From the NCBI RefSeq assembly GCF_029101545.1, contig NZ_CP118866.1:62001-126000 (forward strand): a stretch of DNA of 64,000 nt, in the 5' to 3' direction. The translations under genes were made by a program, and so were the position numbers. Positions within the stretch are counted from its first letter, which is position 1. Each line of letters begins with the position of its first letter. Of the stretch, positions 43,250 to 50,656 are shown piece by piece. The notes under the pieces are model-generated. The model worked only from the letters and a program-made list of their open reading frames with translations. It searched no databases and had not been told where the DNA came from. The DNA comes from Amygdalobacter indicium (GTDB taxonomy: Bacteria > Bacillota > Clostridia > Saccharofermentanales > Fastidiosipilaceae).

Positions 43250-43336
43250 AGCTCATCTGTTGTACCGACCCCTAAAAGTTAGACCAAAATCCAACGATTG
43301 AAAGGGCGGTACATCCGGATGAGCTTTTTGTTTGCG
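43250..43336 (+). repeat. IS-end-like hairpin repeat, copy B
   Basis: Aligns end to end with copy A (38936-39023), same orientation, including AAAGTTAGACCAAAATC and the TTTGCG tail. Here TGTACCGACCC pairs with GGGCGGTACA and the outer AGCTCATC pairs with GATGAGCT, giving a strong terminator-like hairpin plus TTTTT. It lies at the end of the exporter gene and touches the convergent gene at 43337. Confidence 0.75.
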
Positions 43337-43789
43337 CTAAAAATAAGCGTCGGCAGCATAAATGTTTTCTAAAGGCGGGTGAGTGCAGGCACGTTCCGCC
43401 TGTAAATTATCCTTGTCTACAGGTCGATTGCTGTAAAATACCTGTAAGCGCATCTTGTGGTAGTCGTGTGTGCGCTGAGGGTTGGCGGAAGGGACGAATA
43501 AATAGTAAATGTAGCGATAATCAAATCCGGGATCATCTTTATATCTGACAAGAACGTATATCTGTCCGGTTTTGTAATCTTTTTCTACCGTTTTGTAGGC
43601 GACCGTATCAGCGGCAATACTCTGATATTGCCGATATTCTTCGTATTTTATGGCGGCGAGAACGGAACGGAGCGGGGCATTCCAATAGATGTAAGAAGCA
43701 GATTTAAGTAGGCCGAGGAAGAGAATCGACATAACAAGGAGTAAAATTAAGGTCTTCGGAAGACGTTCGGTGCTTAATAATTTAGGCAT
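43337..43789 (-). CDS. Small membrane-anchored protein, unknown function
   Basis: A 150-aa protein with one N-terminal membrane helix (TLILLLVMSILFLGLL) and a tyrosine-rich extracellular domain (YKTVEKDYKTGQIYVLVRY, DPGFDYRYIYYLFVPSANP). No family is recognised. The start is uncertain: a GTG at 43831 would add 14 residues, overlapping the AAGGAG site; an ATG at 43824 in another frame opens a 16-codon frame that stops inside the gene, which may mark translational coupling or a frameshift in the gene's start. ATG 43789 is a compromise. Confidence 0.55.
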   Translation of the reverse strand: MPKLLSTERLPKTLILLLVMSILFLGLLKSASYIYWNAPLRSVLAAIKYEEYRQYQSIAADTVAYKTVEKDYKTGQIYVLVRYKDDPGFDYRYIYYLFVPSANPQRTHDYHKMRLQVFYSNRPVDKDNLQAERACTHPPLENIYAADAYF

Positions 43790-44098
43790 AGGTTCAAAGG
43801 CTTCCCGTGACGATAATTCAGCATGGCGCACTCCTTTTATAAGATATAAATTATACTATCAATATTGCAGCGCTTTTGTCAAATCATTATCAGACGACAG
43901 AATTTTGCCGATTAAAATAAGCCGGAAAACAACAGTAGCATAACTTTTCCAAGCAAGCGGGCGAGTGTGGAGAGGCCGGTTTTCTGCCTTTTTTACCTTT
44001 CTGATAAGCAAATCCTCTTCTAAAGCTATGATATAATGTAATCAAAAGCGGTACCGGTGGTTGGTACTTTACCATTAACGAGGAGTGGATTTAATCAT
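43790..44098. other. Intergenic region between divergent small genes
   Basis: Contains the start alternatives of the minus-strand protein, an AT-rich stretch, and the extended -10 promoter and hairpin GTACC/GGTAC (44051-44055 with 44063-44067) of the next small gene. Nothing else is seen. Confidence 0.4.
44029..44037 (+). promoter_or_regulatory. Extended -10 promoter of a 39-aa membrane peptide
   Basis: TGATATAAT is a perfect extended -10 (TGn plus TATAAT at 44032-44037), 62 bases before the ATG. A -35 is not needed for such promoters and none is evident. Confidence 0.65.
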
Positions 44099-44218
44099 AT
44101 GCCATACCAAGCAAGATCTATGTCAGTCGCATGTATATTAATAGCTATTATATTGCTTAGCCTAACAATTTTGTTGATAATTTATTTGCTGAAGTTGCTG
44201 ATCAAAGCATTTAAATAA
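44099..44218 (+). CDS. 39-aa single-helix membrane peptide
   Basis: After a short MPYQARSMS start comes one long hydrophobic helix (VACILIAIILLSLTILLIIYLL), ending in KLLIKAFK, a basic tail. A GAGGAGTGG ribosome site (44080-44088) and an extended -10 promoter indicate real expression. Helix plus basic tail is the shape of type I toxins (Fst/Ldr/TisB-like) and of small accessory subunits. A distant inverted repeat follows at 44323-44377. No family is recognised. Confidence 0.55.
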   Translation: MPYQARSMSVACILIAIILLSLTILLIIYLLKLLIKAFK

Positions 44219-44322
44219 TTATTTGTACTGAAGCGTAATTATAACGAATATATGGTCCGGTATTTATACTTATAGTTATTGTATTAGTTAAAAAAGAAAC
44301 TGAATTTAAGACTGCAAGAAAA

Positions 44323-44377
44323 AGCAGATTTCCATTAAAATAAAGAAAAAAGAAATATTTTAGATAGGAAATCTGCT
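44323..44377 (+). repeat. Inverted repeat before the tRNA-Ser genes
   Basis: AGCAGATTTCC (44323-44333) and GGAAATCTGCT (44367-44377), an 11-bp perfect stem with a 33-base AT-rich loop. It could terminate or stabilise the small-peptide transcript or belong to a small RNA. No T-run follows. Confidence 0.6.
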
Positions 44378-44389
44378 AATACAAAGAGC

Positions 44390-44418
44390 TTGACAGGCGG
44401 AGGAATTAAGTTTACAAT
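44390..44418 (+). promoter_or_regulatory. Promoter of the tRNA-Ser pair
   Basis: Perfect TTGACA at 44390-44395, TACAAT at 44413-44418, spacing 17; the first tRNA starts 27 bases after it. Confidence 0.85.
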
Positions 44419-44444
44419 TCTAGTGCTTACAAATTATTCAGCCT

Positions 44445-44529
44445 GGAGAGATGGTCGAGCGGTTGAAGGCACCGGTCTTGAAAACCGGCGTAGGGCAACC
44501 TACCGTGGGTTCGAATCCCACTCTCTCCG
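44445..44529 (+). tRNA. tRNA-Ser (anticodon TGA)
   Basis: Acceptor stem GGAGAGA/TCTCTCC, anticodon stem CCGGT/ACCGG with loop CTTGAAA, giving anticodon TGA. The long variable arm (CGTAGGGCAACCTACCG) is the serine class-II arm. The T-arm is GTGGG/CCCAC. CCA is not encoded. Confidence 0.95.
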
Positions 44530-44535
44530 TTCTTT

Positions 44536-44623
44536 GGAGAAGTACCCAAGAGGCTGAAGGGGACGGTTTGCTAAATCGTTAGTGGGGGCAACTCCAGCAA
44601 GGGTTCGAATCCCTTCTTCTCCG
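44536..44623 (+). tRNA. tRNA-Ser (anticodon GCT)
   Basis: Acceptor stem GGAGAAG/CTTCTCC; anticodon loop TTGCTAA in an ACGGT/ATCGT stem gives anticodon GCT, decoding AGC/AGU. The long variable arm (TTAGTGGGGGCAACTCCAGC) marks serine. It is separated from the first tRNA by six bases and shares its promoter and terminator. Confidence 0.95.
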
Positions 44624-44626
44624 TAC

Positions 44627-44660
44627 ACTCGAAGCTACTCGACCGGCTTCGAGTTTTTTA
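44627..44660 (+). terminator. Terminator of the tRNA-Ser pair
   Basis: ACTCGAAGC (44627-44635) pairs with GCTTCGAGT (44646-44654), then TTTTTATTT. Confidence 0.9.
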
Positions 44661-44802
44661 TTTCCAATCAGAGCAATAGTTTATTTTTTAGTGTCGCTGA
44701 GTTTTAAGAGCGTGCGTTACTCGTTGCGATGATTCTCACTTTGTAAATAATTTTTAATATTGCTAATAGCATTTATTGTTATACTAATGGTAAGAGATTT
44801 TA

Positions 44803-45009
44803 ATTTGCAGAGAATGGAACACGAGTAAGGACGGCAAAGGGGAAAAATTCGCCGCCGATACGATAGTTAAAGACAATATGACGGTGTATGCCGTCTATAG
44901 TGAAAATAAGCCTAAGCCGACAAAGCCTGAAGAACAGGGCAAAGCGCTGATAATTACGCCAAGTACGACCGGGACAACCGTGAAGCCGATAGTTATCCCA
45001 AAATATTAA
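44803..45009 (+). pseudogene. 3' remnant of a second InlB-repeat surface-protein gene
   Basis: The frame encodes an EWNTSKDGKGEKFAADT segment identical to the final repeat of the intact gene at 45028, then a degraded tail (PEEQGKALIITPSTT... ending VKPIVIPKY) and a stop at 45007-45009. No start codon or 5' part remains and a stop at 44791 closes it. The first 115 bases are identical to 46185-46299. It looks like the leftover of a tandem paralogue after deletion or recombination; its coding tail has lost the surface anchor. Confidence 0.85.
44811..44925 (+). repeat. 115-bp exact direct repeat, copy 1
   Basis: Identical in sequence to 46185-46299. It encodes the end of the last InlB-type repeat and the start of the PKPTK spacer. 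The mismatch starts at both ends abruptly, so the identity reflects recent duplication or gene conversion. Confidence 0.9.
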
Positions 45010-45027
45010 ATATACAGGAGGCAATTT

Positions 45028-46476
45028 ATGTTAAGAAGTTCATCAGAGCGAGCCAAATTACTGCTTGTAACTTTTGCTGTATCATTACTTTTTTCGGTAT
45101 TGCTGAGTGTAAACATTAAAGCAAGTGCCGCCGGCGGTAATACAGAACAACAAAAAGAGTTGTCTATTACGTTTCAATGGGGAGAATTGAATGATGAGGC
45201 GGTCCGAGCAGGCAGAGGACGCTTGATCAAAGCCGACAGCGATTTCGGTGAAATTTCTCAAAATTGGGCGTGGGGCACTGTGCGCCATCAAGATAGCAAA
45301 GATGTGGAAGCCGTTTTCCGCAAGATGAAATTCACAATTAAGGATAACACTACCGGGCAAACAACTACCGTTACCGGTGACTTCCCGGAAACGAATAAGG
45401 CAACTGTTAAGAGCTTGGGAAAATATAATGCCGCTCATACCTATACAGTTTCAGTAGTTAATGAAGATGTACCGAGTCCTTATTTTGTAACCTATGATGC
45501 CTCGACGATAGACAAGAAATTAGAACCGCAGTTTAAAGGTGATGTTGACCATTTTACATGGGATCCGAGCAAATATCCAAATACAATGTGTATAAGAATA
45601 GATGCTTTGGAAATTATCTACGCTAAAGATGAAGATGTTGCAGCTCAGTGCTTCTCTTATACACAGCCGAAAGATGCCCAAGGCAAGTTTACATCTGAAG
45701 GCAACTGGCAATTCAAGTATGAAGAAAAAAACATCTATTCTCGCTTAAGAGTTAAAAATAATGCAATTCAGTTCCCTGCGACCAATCCAAGCAAGCCGGG
45801 CTTTGAATTTGACGGCTGGCAGTTTTATGTAGCGAGAACAAAAGCCGGCAGACCGTATACATCATTTAATCGATCAGCTGATCAGCCGATTGAGAATTTG
45901 CCTGTAGCTTATTCGCCGTTTAATTCGCAAACTACCGCATACCCGTATCTATTTGCTTTGATTCGGGATAATAAGGGCGTAAATACTTTCGCTGATAAAA
46001 CCGGCACGCAATATGGCTTGATAAGTCGAACTTTTGTCGTTTTCCCGAAATGGAAAAAAGGCGCCACATATAAAGTACAATTTGTCAACAACGACAAAAA
46101 ATATGCTGAAGTAGAGGTCCAAGCGAACAAGTCTGTAGGTCAGGCGATGCCGACTGAACCGAGCAAAGAGGGTTATACGTTCAAAGAATGGAACACGAGT
46201 AAGGACGGCAAAGGGGAAAAATTCGCCGCCGATACGATAGTTAAAGACAATATGACGGTGTATGCCGTCTATAGTGAAAATAAGCCTAAGCCGACAAAGA
46301 CTGAAGAACCGGGCAAAGAGCCGACAATTACTACCGACACAACGAGCACAGAAGGCTCGACGCCGACAGTTGTGAAGCCGAGAGTAGCTAAAACCGGTGA
46401 AAGCGCCGGAGCAATCGGTACATTCAGCTTGCTTAGCTTATTATTTGCAGCTCTAAAAAGTAAAAAGCTTGATTAA
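45028..46476 (+). CDS. Secreted InlB B-repeat surface protein with LPXTG-like anchor
   Basis: A 482-aa exported protein: signal segment (LLLVTFAVSLLFSVLLSV, cleavage around ASA residues 32-35), an N-terminal region of unassigned beta-rich sequence, and a C-terminal Listeria-Bacteroides (InlB B) repeat from about 350 (FVNNDKKYAEVEVQ ... TEPSKEGYTFKEWN ... DNMTVYAVYSENK). Such repeats usually stand between ligand domain and anchor. The end PRVAKTGESAG, then a hydrophobic stretch and KSKK, is a sorting signal in which VAKTG takes the place of LPxTG. It is probably a cell-wall adhesin or exoprotein. AGGAGG precedes ATG 45028. Confidence 0.85.
   Translation: MLRSSSERAKLLLVTFAVSLLFSVLLSVNIKASAAGGNTEQQKELSITFQWGELNDEAVRAGRGRLIKADSDFGEISQNWAWGTVRHQDSKDVEAVFRKMKFTIKDNTTGQTTTVTGDFPETNKATVKSLGKYNAAHTYTVSVVNEDVPSPYFVTYDASTIDKKLEPQFKGDVDHFTWDPSKYPNTMCIRIDALEIIYAKDEDVAAQCFSYTQPKDAQGKFTSEGNWQFKYEEKNIYSRLRVKNNAIQFPATNPSKPGFEFDGWQFYVARTKAGRPYTSFNRSADQPIENLPVAYSPFNSQTTAYPYLFALIRDNKGVNTFADKTGTQYGLISRTFVVFPKWKKGATYKVQFVNNDKKYAEVEVQANKSVGQAMPTEPSKEGYTFKEWNTSKDGKGEKFAADTIVKDNMTVYAVYSENKPKPTKTEEPGKEPTITTDTTSTEGSTPTVVKPRVAKTGESAGAIGTFSLLSLLFAALKSKKLD
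46185..46299 (+). repeat. 115-bp exact direct repeat, copy 2
   Basis: The copy of 44811-44925 that lies within the intact InlB-repeat gene, coding its final repeat. Confidence 0.9.
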
Positions 46477-46503
46477 CAGCACCCCGAACTGCGAGATATA
46501 ACA

Positions 46504-46533
46504 AAGCCCGGGATTAACCCCGGGCTTCTTTAC
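46504..46533. terminator. Bidirectional intrinsic terminator
   Basis: AAGCCCGGG (46504-46512) pairs with CCCGGGCTT (46519-46527), a 9-bp stem, followed by CTTT. It lies between the convergent InlB-repeat and ABC genes. Confidence 0.85.
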
Positions 46534-46559
46534 GCTGCTTTGCATTTACCGCGCAGAGC

Positions 46560-48242
46560 TTATTCTGTTTTAATTAATTGCAGATCGATAAAATGGCGAT
46601 AATGCTCATGTTGCGCATATAATTCGCTGTGGGTACCGATGCCGCTGATTTTTCCCTCTTCCAAGAAAATAATCGTATCGGCGTATTTAACAGTCGAAAG
46701 ACGGTGGGCAATAGAAATAATTGTTTTATCCGGCTTGAATTTAAGCAGTGTTTCAAAAATCAAGGTCTCCAATTCCGAGTCGACCGAAGCTGTAGATTCA
46801 TCGAGTAAATAAATAGAAGCTTCTTTCAACAAAGCTTTAGCGATCATTAAACGTTGCTTTTGCCCGACGGATAAATTTTTGGCAGCTAAACCGAAATCGT
46901 AGCCTGCAATATTCTCTGTATTCAGATTTAGTTCAGCAGCTAAGCCGACGGTGTTCAGTGTATCTATAAGCTGAGCGTCAGATATCTTATGCTCTTGCCC
47001 TAAATTAAGAAAATCAGATAGACTTGAGCCGATGATGCTATTTTCTTGTGGAACTAAGGCAATGTGTCGGCGGATGCTTTTTTTGCTGAAAGAATTTAAT
47101 TCTTGGGCGTTAAGCAGGATTTTGCCGCTATCAGGTTCGTACAAACGAAGTAATAATTTGTATAATGTACTCTTACCGGAGCCTGACGGACCGACAATTG
47201 CAATTTTACTGCCGATAGGAATTTCGCAGGATAAATTATTCAGGACTGCAGTGTGCTCGTAGGCGAAAGAAAGATTGCAAAAAGAGAGATTTTTTATTTC
47301 TGTTAATTCTTCCTTTCCCTCGTTAGTTGTTTCCGATTCCAAGGTTAAATATTTTTCCAGCTCGGCTTTATTGGTTTTCCATTTTGATTTAGCCATGAAA
47401 AAATTACTCGTATTAGCAATAGGATTAATAAGTTGTAATAAGTAGAGAAGAAATGAAATTAATACACCGATTGTTATTTCACCGCTTTGGACTCTTTTGC
47501 CGCCGTAGACGAAAATTAAGGAAACTATTATTAAAAATAATAAGAAAACCAGAGGATTGGCAATTGCATCCACGCCGCCGCTTTTAATTGCTATATTTTT
47601 CAGCTCTTTGTTTTCTTGATCAATATTTTCTTCTATTTGGCTTTCAGCATTTAAGGTCTTTATGTAAAGTATGTTCTGCAGGCAATTAATAATTTTTTCA
47701 GTATAAAGGGCGGAACTTTTCTGCAAATAATTGGATAATTTCCCTGAGAATGCGGACAAAGGCGTGACGATGATACCTAGTAACGGTAAAGAAATAAACA
47801 TCACGGCAGATAATTTCCAATCTAATGAAAAGAGGAAAATTATCGAGATAACAATGAGAAAGAGGCCGGAGATGAACTGCGGTATAACTTGGACATAGTG
47901 TTCATAGGTTTTGATGTTCGTGGTCAGGTGGCTGGGGACTTGTTCTATTTTGTTGTGATCGAAAAATGAGTAACGGCCTACTAATAAGTTGTGCATAATT
48001 TTCTGACGCAAATCATAGACGTTGGTCATGGTGATTTTGGCAAACATGAAGTAGCCCAAAGAGGAGAAAATTACCTGTCCTAAATAAGCTACAGCGAGGA
48101 GGAGATAGTTATTAAATCCGAAAAAATGCAATTCTGTGTTATCAATAAGGTTCTTAACAATGTAAGGTATAAACACTGATAGAAGGGTTGAGATTAATAT
48201 CAGCCCCATGCCCACCAAAGAAAATGAACGGCGTTTAAACAT
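46560..48242 (-). CDS. ABC transporter, fused membrane and ATPase domains
   Basis: A 560-aa half-transporter of the LmrA/MsbA-like export class: six helices (about residues 5-290), then an ATPase with Walker A GPSGSGKST, Q-loop VPQEN, Walker B IYLLDE and IAHR switch. The signature reads LSVGQ in place of the usual LSGGQ, a variant that is uncommon but still seen in active exporters. GGAGGA precedes ATG 48242. It stands alone. Its proximity to the RiPP-like operon invites an immunity or export role but there is no direct link. Confidence 0.9.
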   Translation of the reverse strand: MFKRRSFSLVGMGLILISTLLSVFIPYIVKNLIDNTELHFFGFNNYLLLAVAYLGQVIFSSLGYFMFAKITMTNVYDLRQKIMHNLLVGRYSFFDHNKIEQVPSHLTTNIKTYEHYVQVIPQFISGLFLIVISIIFLFSLDWKLSAVMFISLPLLGIIVTPLSAFSGKLSNYLQKSSALYTEKIINCLQNILYIKTLNAESQIEENIDQENKELKNIAIKSGGVDAIANPLVFLLFLIIVSLIFVYGGKRVQSGEITIGVLISFLLYLLQLINPIANTSNFFMAKSKWKTNKAELEKYLTLESETTNEGKEELTEIKNLSFCNLSFAYEHTAVLNNLSCEIPIGSKIAIVGPSGSGKSTLYKLLLRLYEPDSGKILLNAQELNSFSKKSIRRHIALVPQENSIIGSSLSDFLNLGQEHKISDAQLIDTLNTVGLAAELNLNTENIAGYDFGLAAKNLSVGQKQRLMIAKALLKEASIYLLDESTASVDSELETLIFETLLKFKPDKTIISIAHRLSTVKYADTIIFLEEGKISGIGTHSELYAQHEHYRHFIDLQLIKTE

Positions 48243-48549
48243 AGTGTGTCCTCCAATAAATGCTTAAATTTTCTTAGGCAATATGAAATAGCATGAAGCT
48301 ATAAACATGCGCCGAAGAATAAATAATATGCTAAAACAATAGCATTTACAAAAAACGATGTCAAATTTGTTTAATATTAATAATCGTATACGAATTTATG
48401 TTCTAAATTGAACGTAAAAATTAAAAATGGCAGCGATAGATAAAAGTTTGATTATTTTCTCGCCCTGAATTTCTCTGCGTCAAGTGTTGCTCGATTAGGT
48501 TTGAACTTGTGTATAATTAAGAGAAATAAGCCGAGGAGAGGAATTATTT
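48243..48549. other. AT-rich divergent intergenic region
   Basis: Holds a TATAAT at 48512-48517 for the kinase gene and the TCGTATACGA palindrome at about 48387-48396, a possible operator between the divergent genes. No gene is seen. Confidence 0.45.
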
Positions 48550-49698
48550 ATGAGTATCAAGCAGAGCGAATTGAGTCAGCGCGGCCTGGAAGCCCTTTCT
48601 TTGCTTCGGGAGTTTGTTTTGCCCGGAGAAATAAGCGATTTCGTCGAGGGTTTCGGTAACGGCCATATTAATGATACTTATTGCCTTACAGTTACTGATG
48701 CAGCGCAAAGCAAACGTTATATTCTGCAGCGAATTAATCCTTATGTTTTTCCGCAGGCAGAGGCTGTTATGGAAAACATTGCCCTGATTTTACCGGCACT
48801 GAAGGCAGAAGCTGCTAAGGCGGGAGAAGATGTCGAGCGGCATACTTTAACGCCGATTTGCTGTCGGGACGGTAAAAATTATTATGTGGCGCAGGATAAA
48901 GCTGTTTGGCGCATGTATTTGTTTATCCGGGACAGCATTTCTTATGAAGTGATTGAATCGCCTGAGCAATTTCGGCAAGCGGGAGCTGCGTTCGGCAAGT
49001 TCCAAAGAGCTTTACATAAATTCCCGGCAGAACAGTTACACGAGACGATTGCCCGCTTCCATGATACACCGGCCAGGTATGAACAGCTGGCCTCAGCTTG
49101 CCAAGCTGATGTTAAGCAGCGTGCCGGGGAAGAAAAAGTCGGAGAATTGCTGCGACAGGCCGATCGTTATCGCTATGTTGCCGCTTATTTGATGCAAGGA
49201 TGGCAGGATGGCAGTTTGCCGGTAAGAGTTACGCATAACGATACAAAGCTGAACAATATATTGTTTGATAAGCAGACGAAAGAACCGCTTTGTGTGGTGG
49301 ATTTGGACACGGTTATGCCGGGTTTAATTGCATTCGACTTCGGTGATGCGATCAGAGCCGGAGCGGTAACGGCGGAAGAGGATGAAAAAGATTTAAGTAA
49401 GATGCATTTCGTCCCGGAGCTGTACTTTGCTTTCCTGGACGGATTTATGGAACAGTGCGGTGAATTTTTGACAGCCAAGGAAGTGGAATCTTTGGCGTAT
49501 GGCGCCTTAATTTTGCCGTTGGAAACGGGGGTGCGCTTCCTGACTGATTATCTTAACGGTGATGTTTATTTCAAAACAGCTTATCCGGAACACAATTTGA
49601 TTCGCGCGGCCAATCAGTTCAGGCTGGTATCAGAAATCGCCGAACAGTTGGTCCGATTACAGACAGAAACTGCGCGCCGCTACCAATATAAAAAATGA
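48550..49698 (+). CDS. NahK-like kinase (aminoglycoside phosphotransferase fold)
   Basis: A 382-aa APH-fold phosphotransferase. The catalytic block HNDTKLNNILFD, the metal-binding VVDLDTV and the start FGNGHINDTYCL match N-acetylhexosamine 1-kinase (NahK), the enzyme that phosphorylates GlcNAc/GalNAc at C1 in the bifidobacterial lacto-N-biose path. No LNB phosphorylase or epimerase lies nearby, so the exact sugar is uncertain. GAGGAG is upstream of ATG 48550. It is followed after 20 bases by yhaM. Confidence 0.82.
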   Translation: MSIKQSELSQRGLEALSLLREFVLPGEISDFVEGFGNGHINDTYCLTVTDAAQSKRYILQRINPYVFPQAEAVMENIALILPALKAEAAKAGEDVERHTLTPICCRDGKNYYVAQDKAVWRMYLFIRDSISYEVIESPEQFRQAGAAFGKFQRALHKFPAEQLHETIARFHDTPARYEQLASACQADVKQRAGEEKVGELLRQADRYRYVAAYLMQGWQDGSLPVRVTHNDTKLNNILFDKQTKEPLCVVDLDTVMPGLIAFDFGDAIRAGAVTAEEDEKDLSKMHFVPELYFAFLDGFMEQCGEFLTAKEVESLAYGALILPLETGVRFLTDYLNGDVYFKTAYPEHNLIRAANQFRLVSEIAEQLVRLQTETARRYQYKK

Positions 49699-49717
49699 AT
49701 AAAGAGAGAAAGAAATA

Positions 49718-50638
49718 ATGGCTATTTTAGATTTACAAAAAGCTTTGGAGTTGGGACTGGTCTCAAACGGCAGTGTCTATATCAGCAGTATGCCGCAGGT
49801 CAGACAGGGCAAACGCAATGATTTTATGGTGGGTAAATTCGTTCGCGGTGCCAACAGTGTCGAATTTAAGATTTGGGAAGAGAGAACTTTCAAAACCGTG
49901 CTTAATCACGGTGTCGGTATTTATGACGTTGAAGTTGAAGGTTCGGAGTATAACGGCAGTTATCTGACAGTTAGACGCATTGCTTTCAGCTCCGATAAAA
50001 CGGTCAAAGCCAGTGACTTTTTGGCAGCTTTGCCGGAAGAGCTGATTAACGATTTGCAGAAAAAAGCTTATGCCCGGGTGCAGGAGGCCGGAGTCAGTGA
50101 TAAAGCGATCGCTTTGTTGGAGGAACTTTTGCACGACCCGAGTCTGGAAGGACGGTTCTTTCTGGAAGGAGCGGCAGTCAGTCACCATGACAATCAGATT
50201 CGCGGTCTGGCCCACCATTCTTTCAAAATGTTGGAAATTTTAGGGACAATTCTCTCGCAACAGCCGGAATTGAAGGCCCAAGCGGATTTGCTGACTTTAG
50301 GGGTAGTTTTGCATGATGTCGGCAAGGTCTGGGAATATGATAATTTGAGCATGGGAGAATATTGGTACAGCAACCATCGGGCCAGAGGCTTGGAATTTTT
50401 GGCGGAGCAGAAAGCGAAGATTATTGCTGCTTACGATGAGAAATTTTATCGGCAATTGCAAGCAATTATTATCGGTCATCACGGCGAGTACGGTGATCGG
50501 CCGACGACTGTCGCCTGCGCAATTGTGCATTATATTGATACTTTGGAAAGCCAGGTCACCGGCATGCTGGAAGATTTGCAGCGCTCGGTCGATAATAGAA
50601 TATTCGTGAAAGATTGGGGCTATTTGGCCGGATTTTAG
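49718..50638 (+). CDS. yhaM: 3'-5' exoribonuclease YhaM-family
   Basis: A 306-aa protein with an OB-like N-terminal region (residues about 15-95) and an HD metal domain: HHS at 170-172 region (LAHHSFKML), VVLHDVGKVWEYDN, IIIGHHGEYGDRP, and the end ...WGYLAGF. This order is that of YhaM, a manganese-dependent 3'-5' exoribonuclease involved in RNA end-trimming in Gram-positive bacteria. The N-terminus (SNGSVYISSMPQVRQGKRNDFMVGKF) is typical. It lies between a sugar kinase and a membrane protein, probably in one transcript. Confidence 0.9.
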   Translation: MAILDLQKALELGLVSNGSVYISSMPQVRQGKRNDFMVGKFVRGANSVEFKIWEERTFKTVLNHGVGIYDVEVEGSEYNGSYLTVRRIAFSSDKTVKASDFLAALPEELINDLQKKAYARVQEAGVSDKAIALLEELLHDPSLEGRFFLEGAAVSHHDNQIRGLAHHSFKMLEILGTILSQQPELKAQADLLTLGVVLHDVGKVWEYDNLSMGEYWYSNHRARGLEFLAEQKAKIIAAYDEKFYRQLQAIIIGHHGEYGDRPTTVACAIVHYIDTLESQVTGMLEDLQRSVDNRIFVKDWGYLAGF

Positions 50639-50656
50639 AAATAGGAGAAGTCTGAC

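Noticed and set aside
43250..43336. Complete IS element beside the RiPP-like operon
   Set aside because: Only IS-end-like hairpin sequence remains; no transposase gene lies between or beside the two copies.
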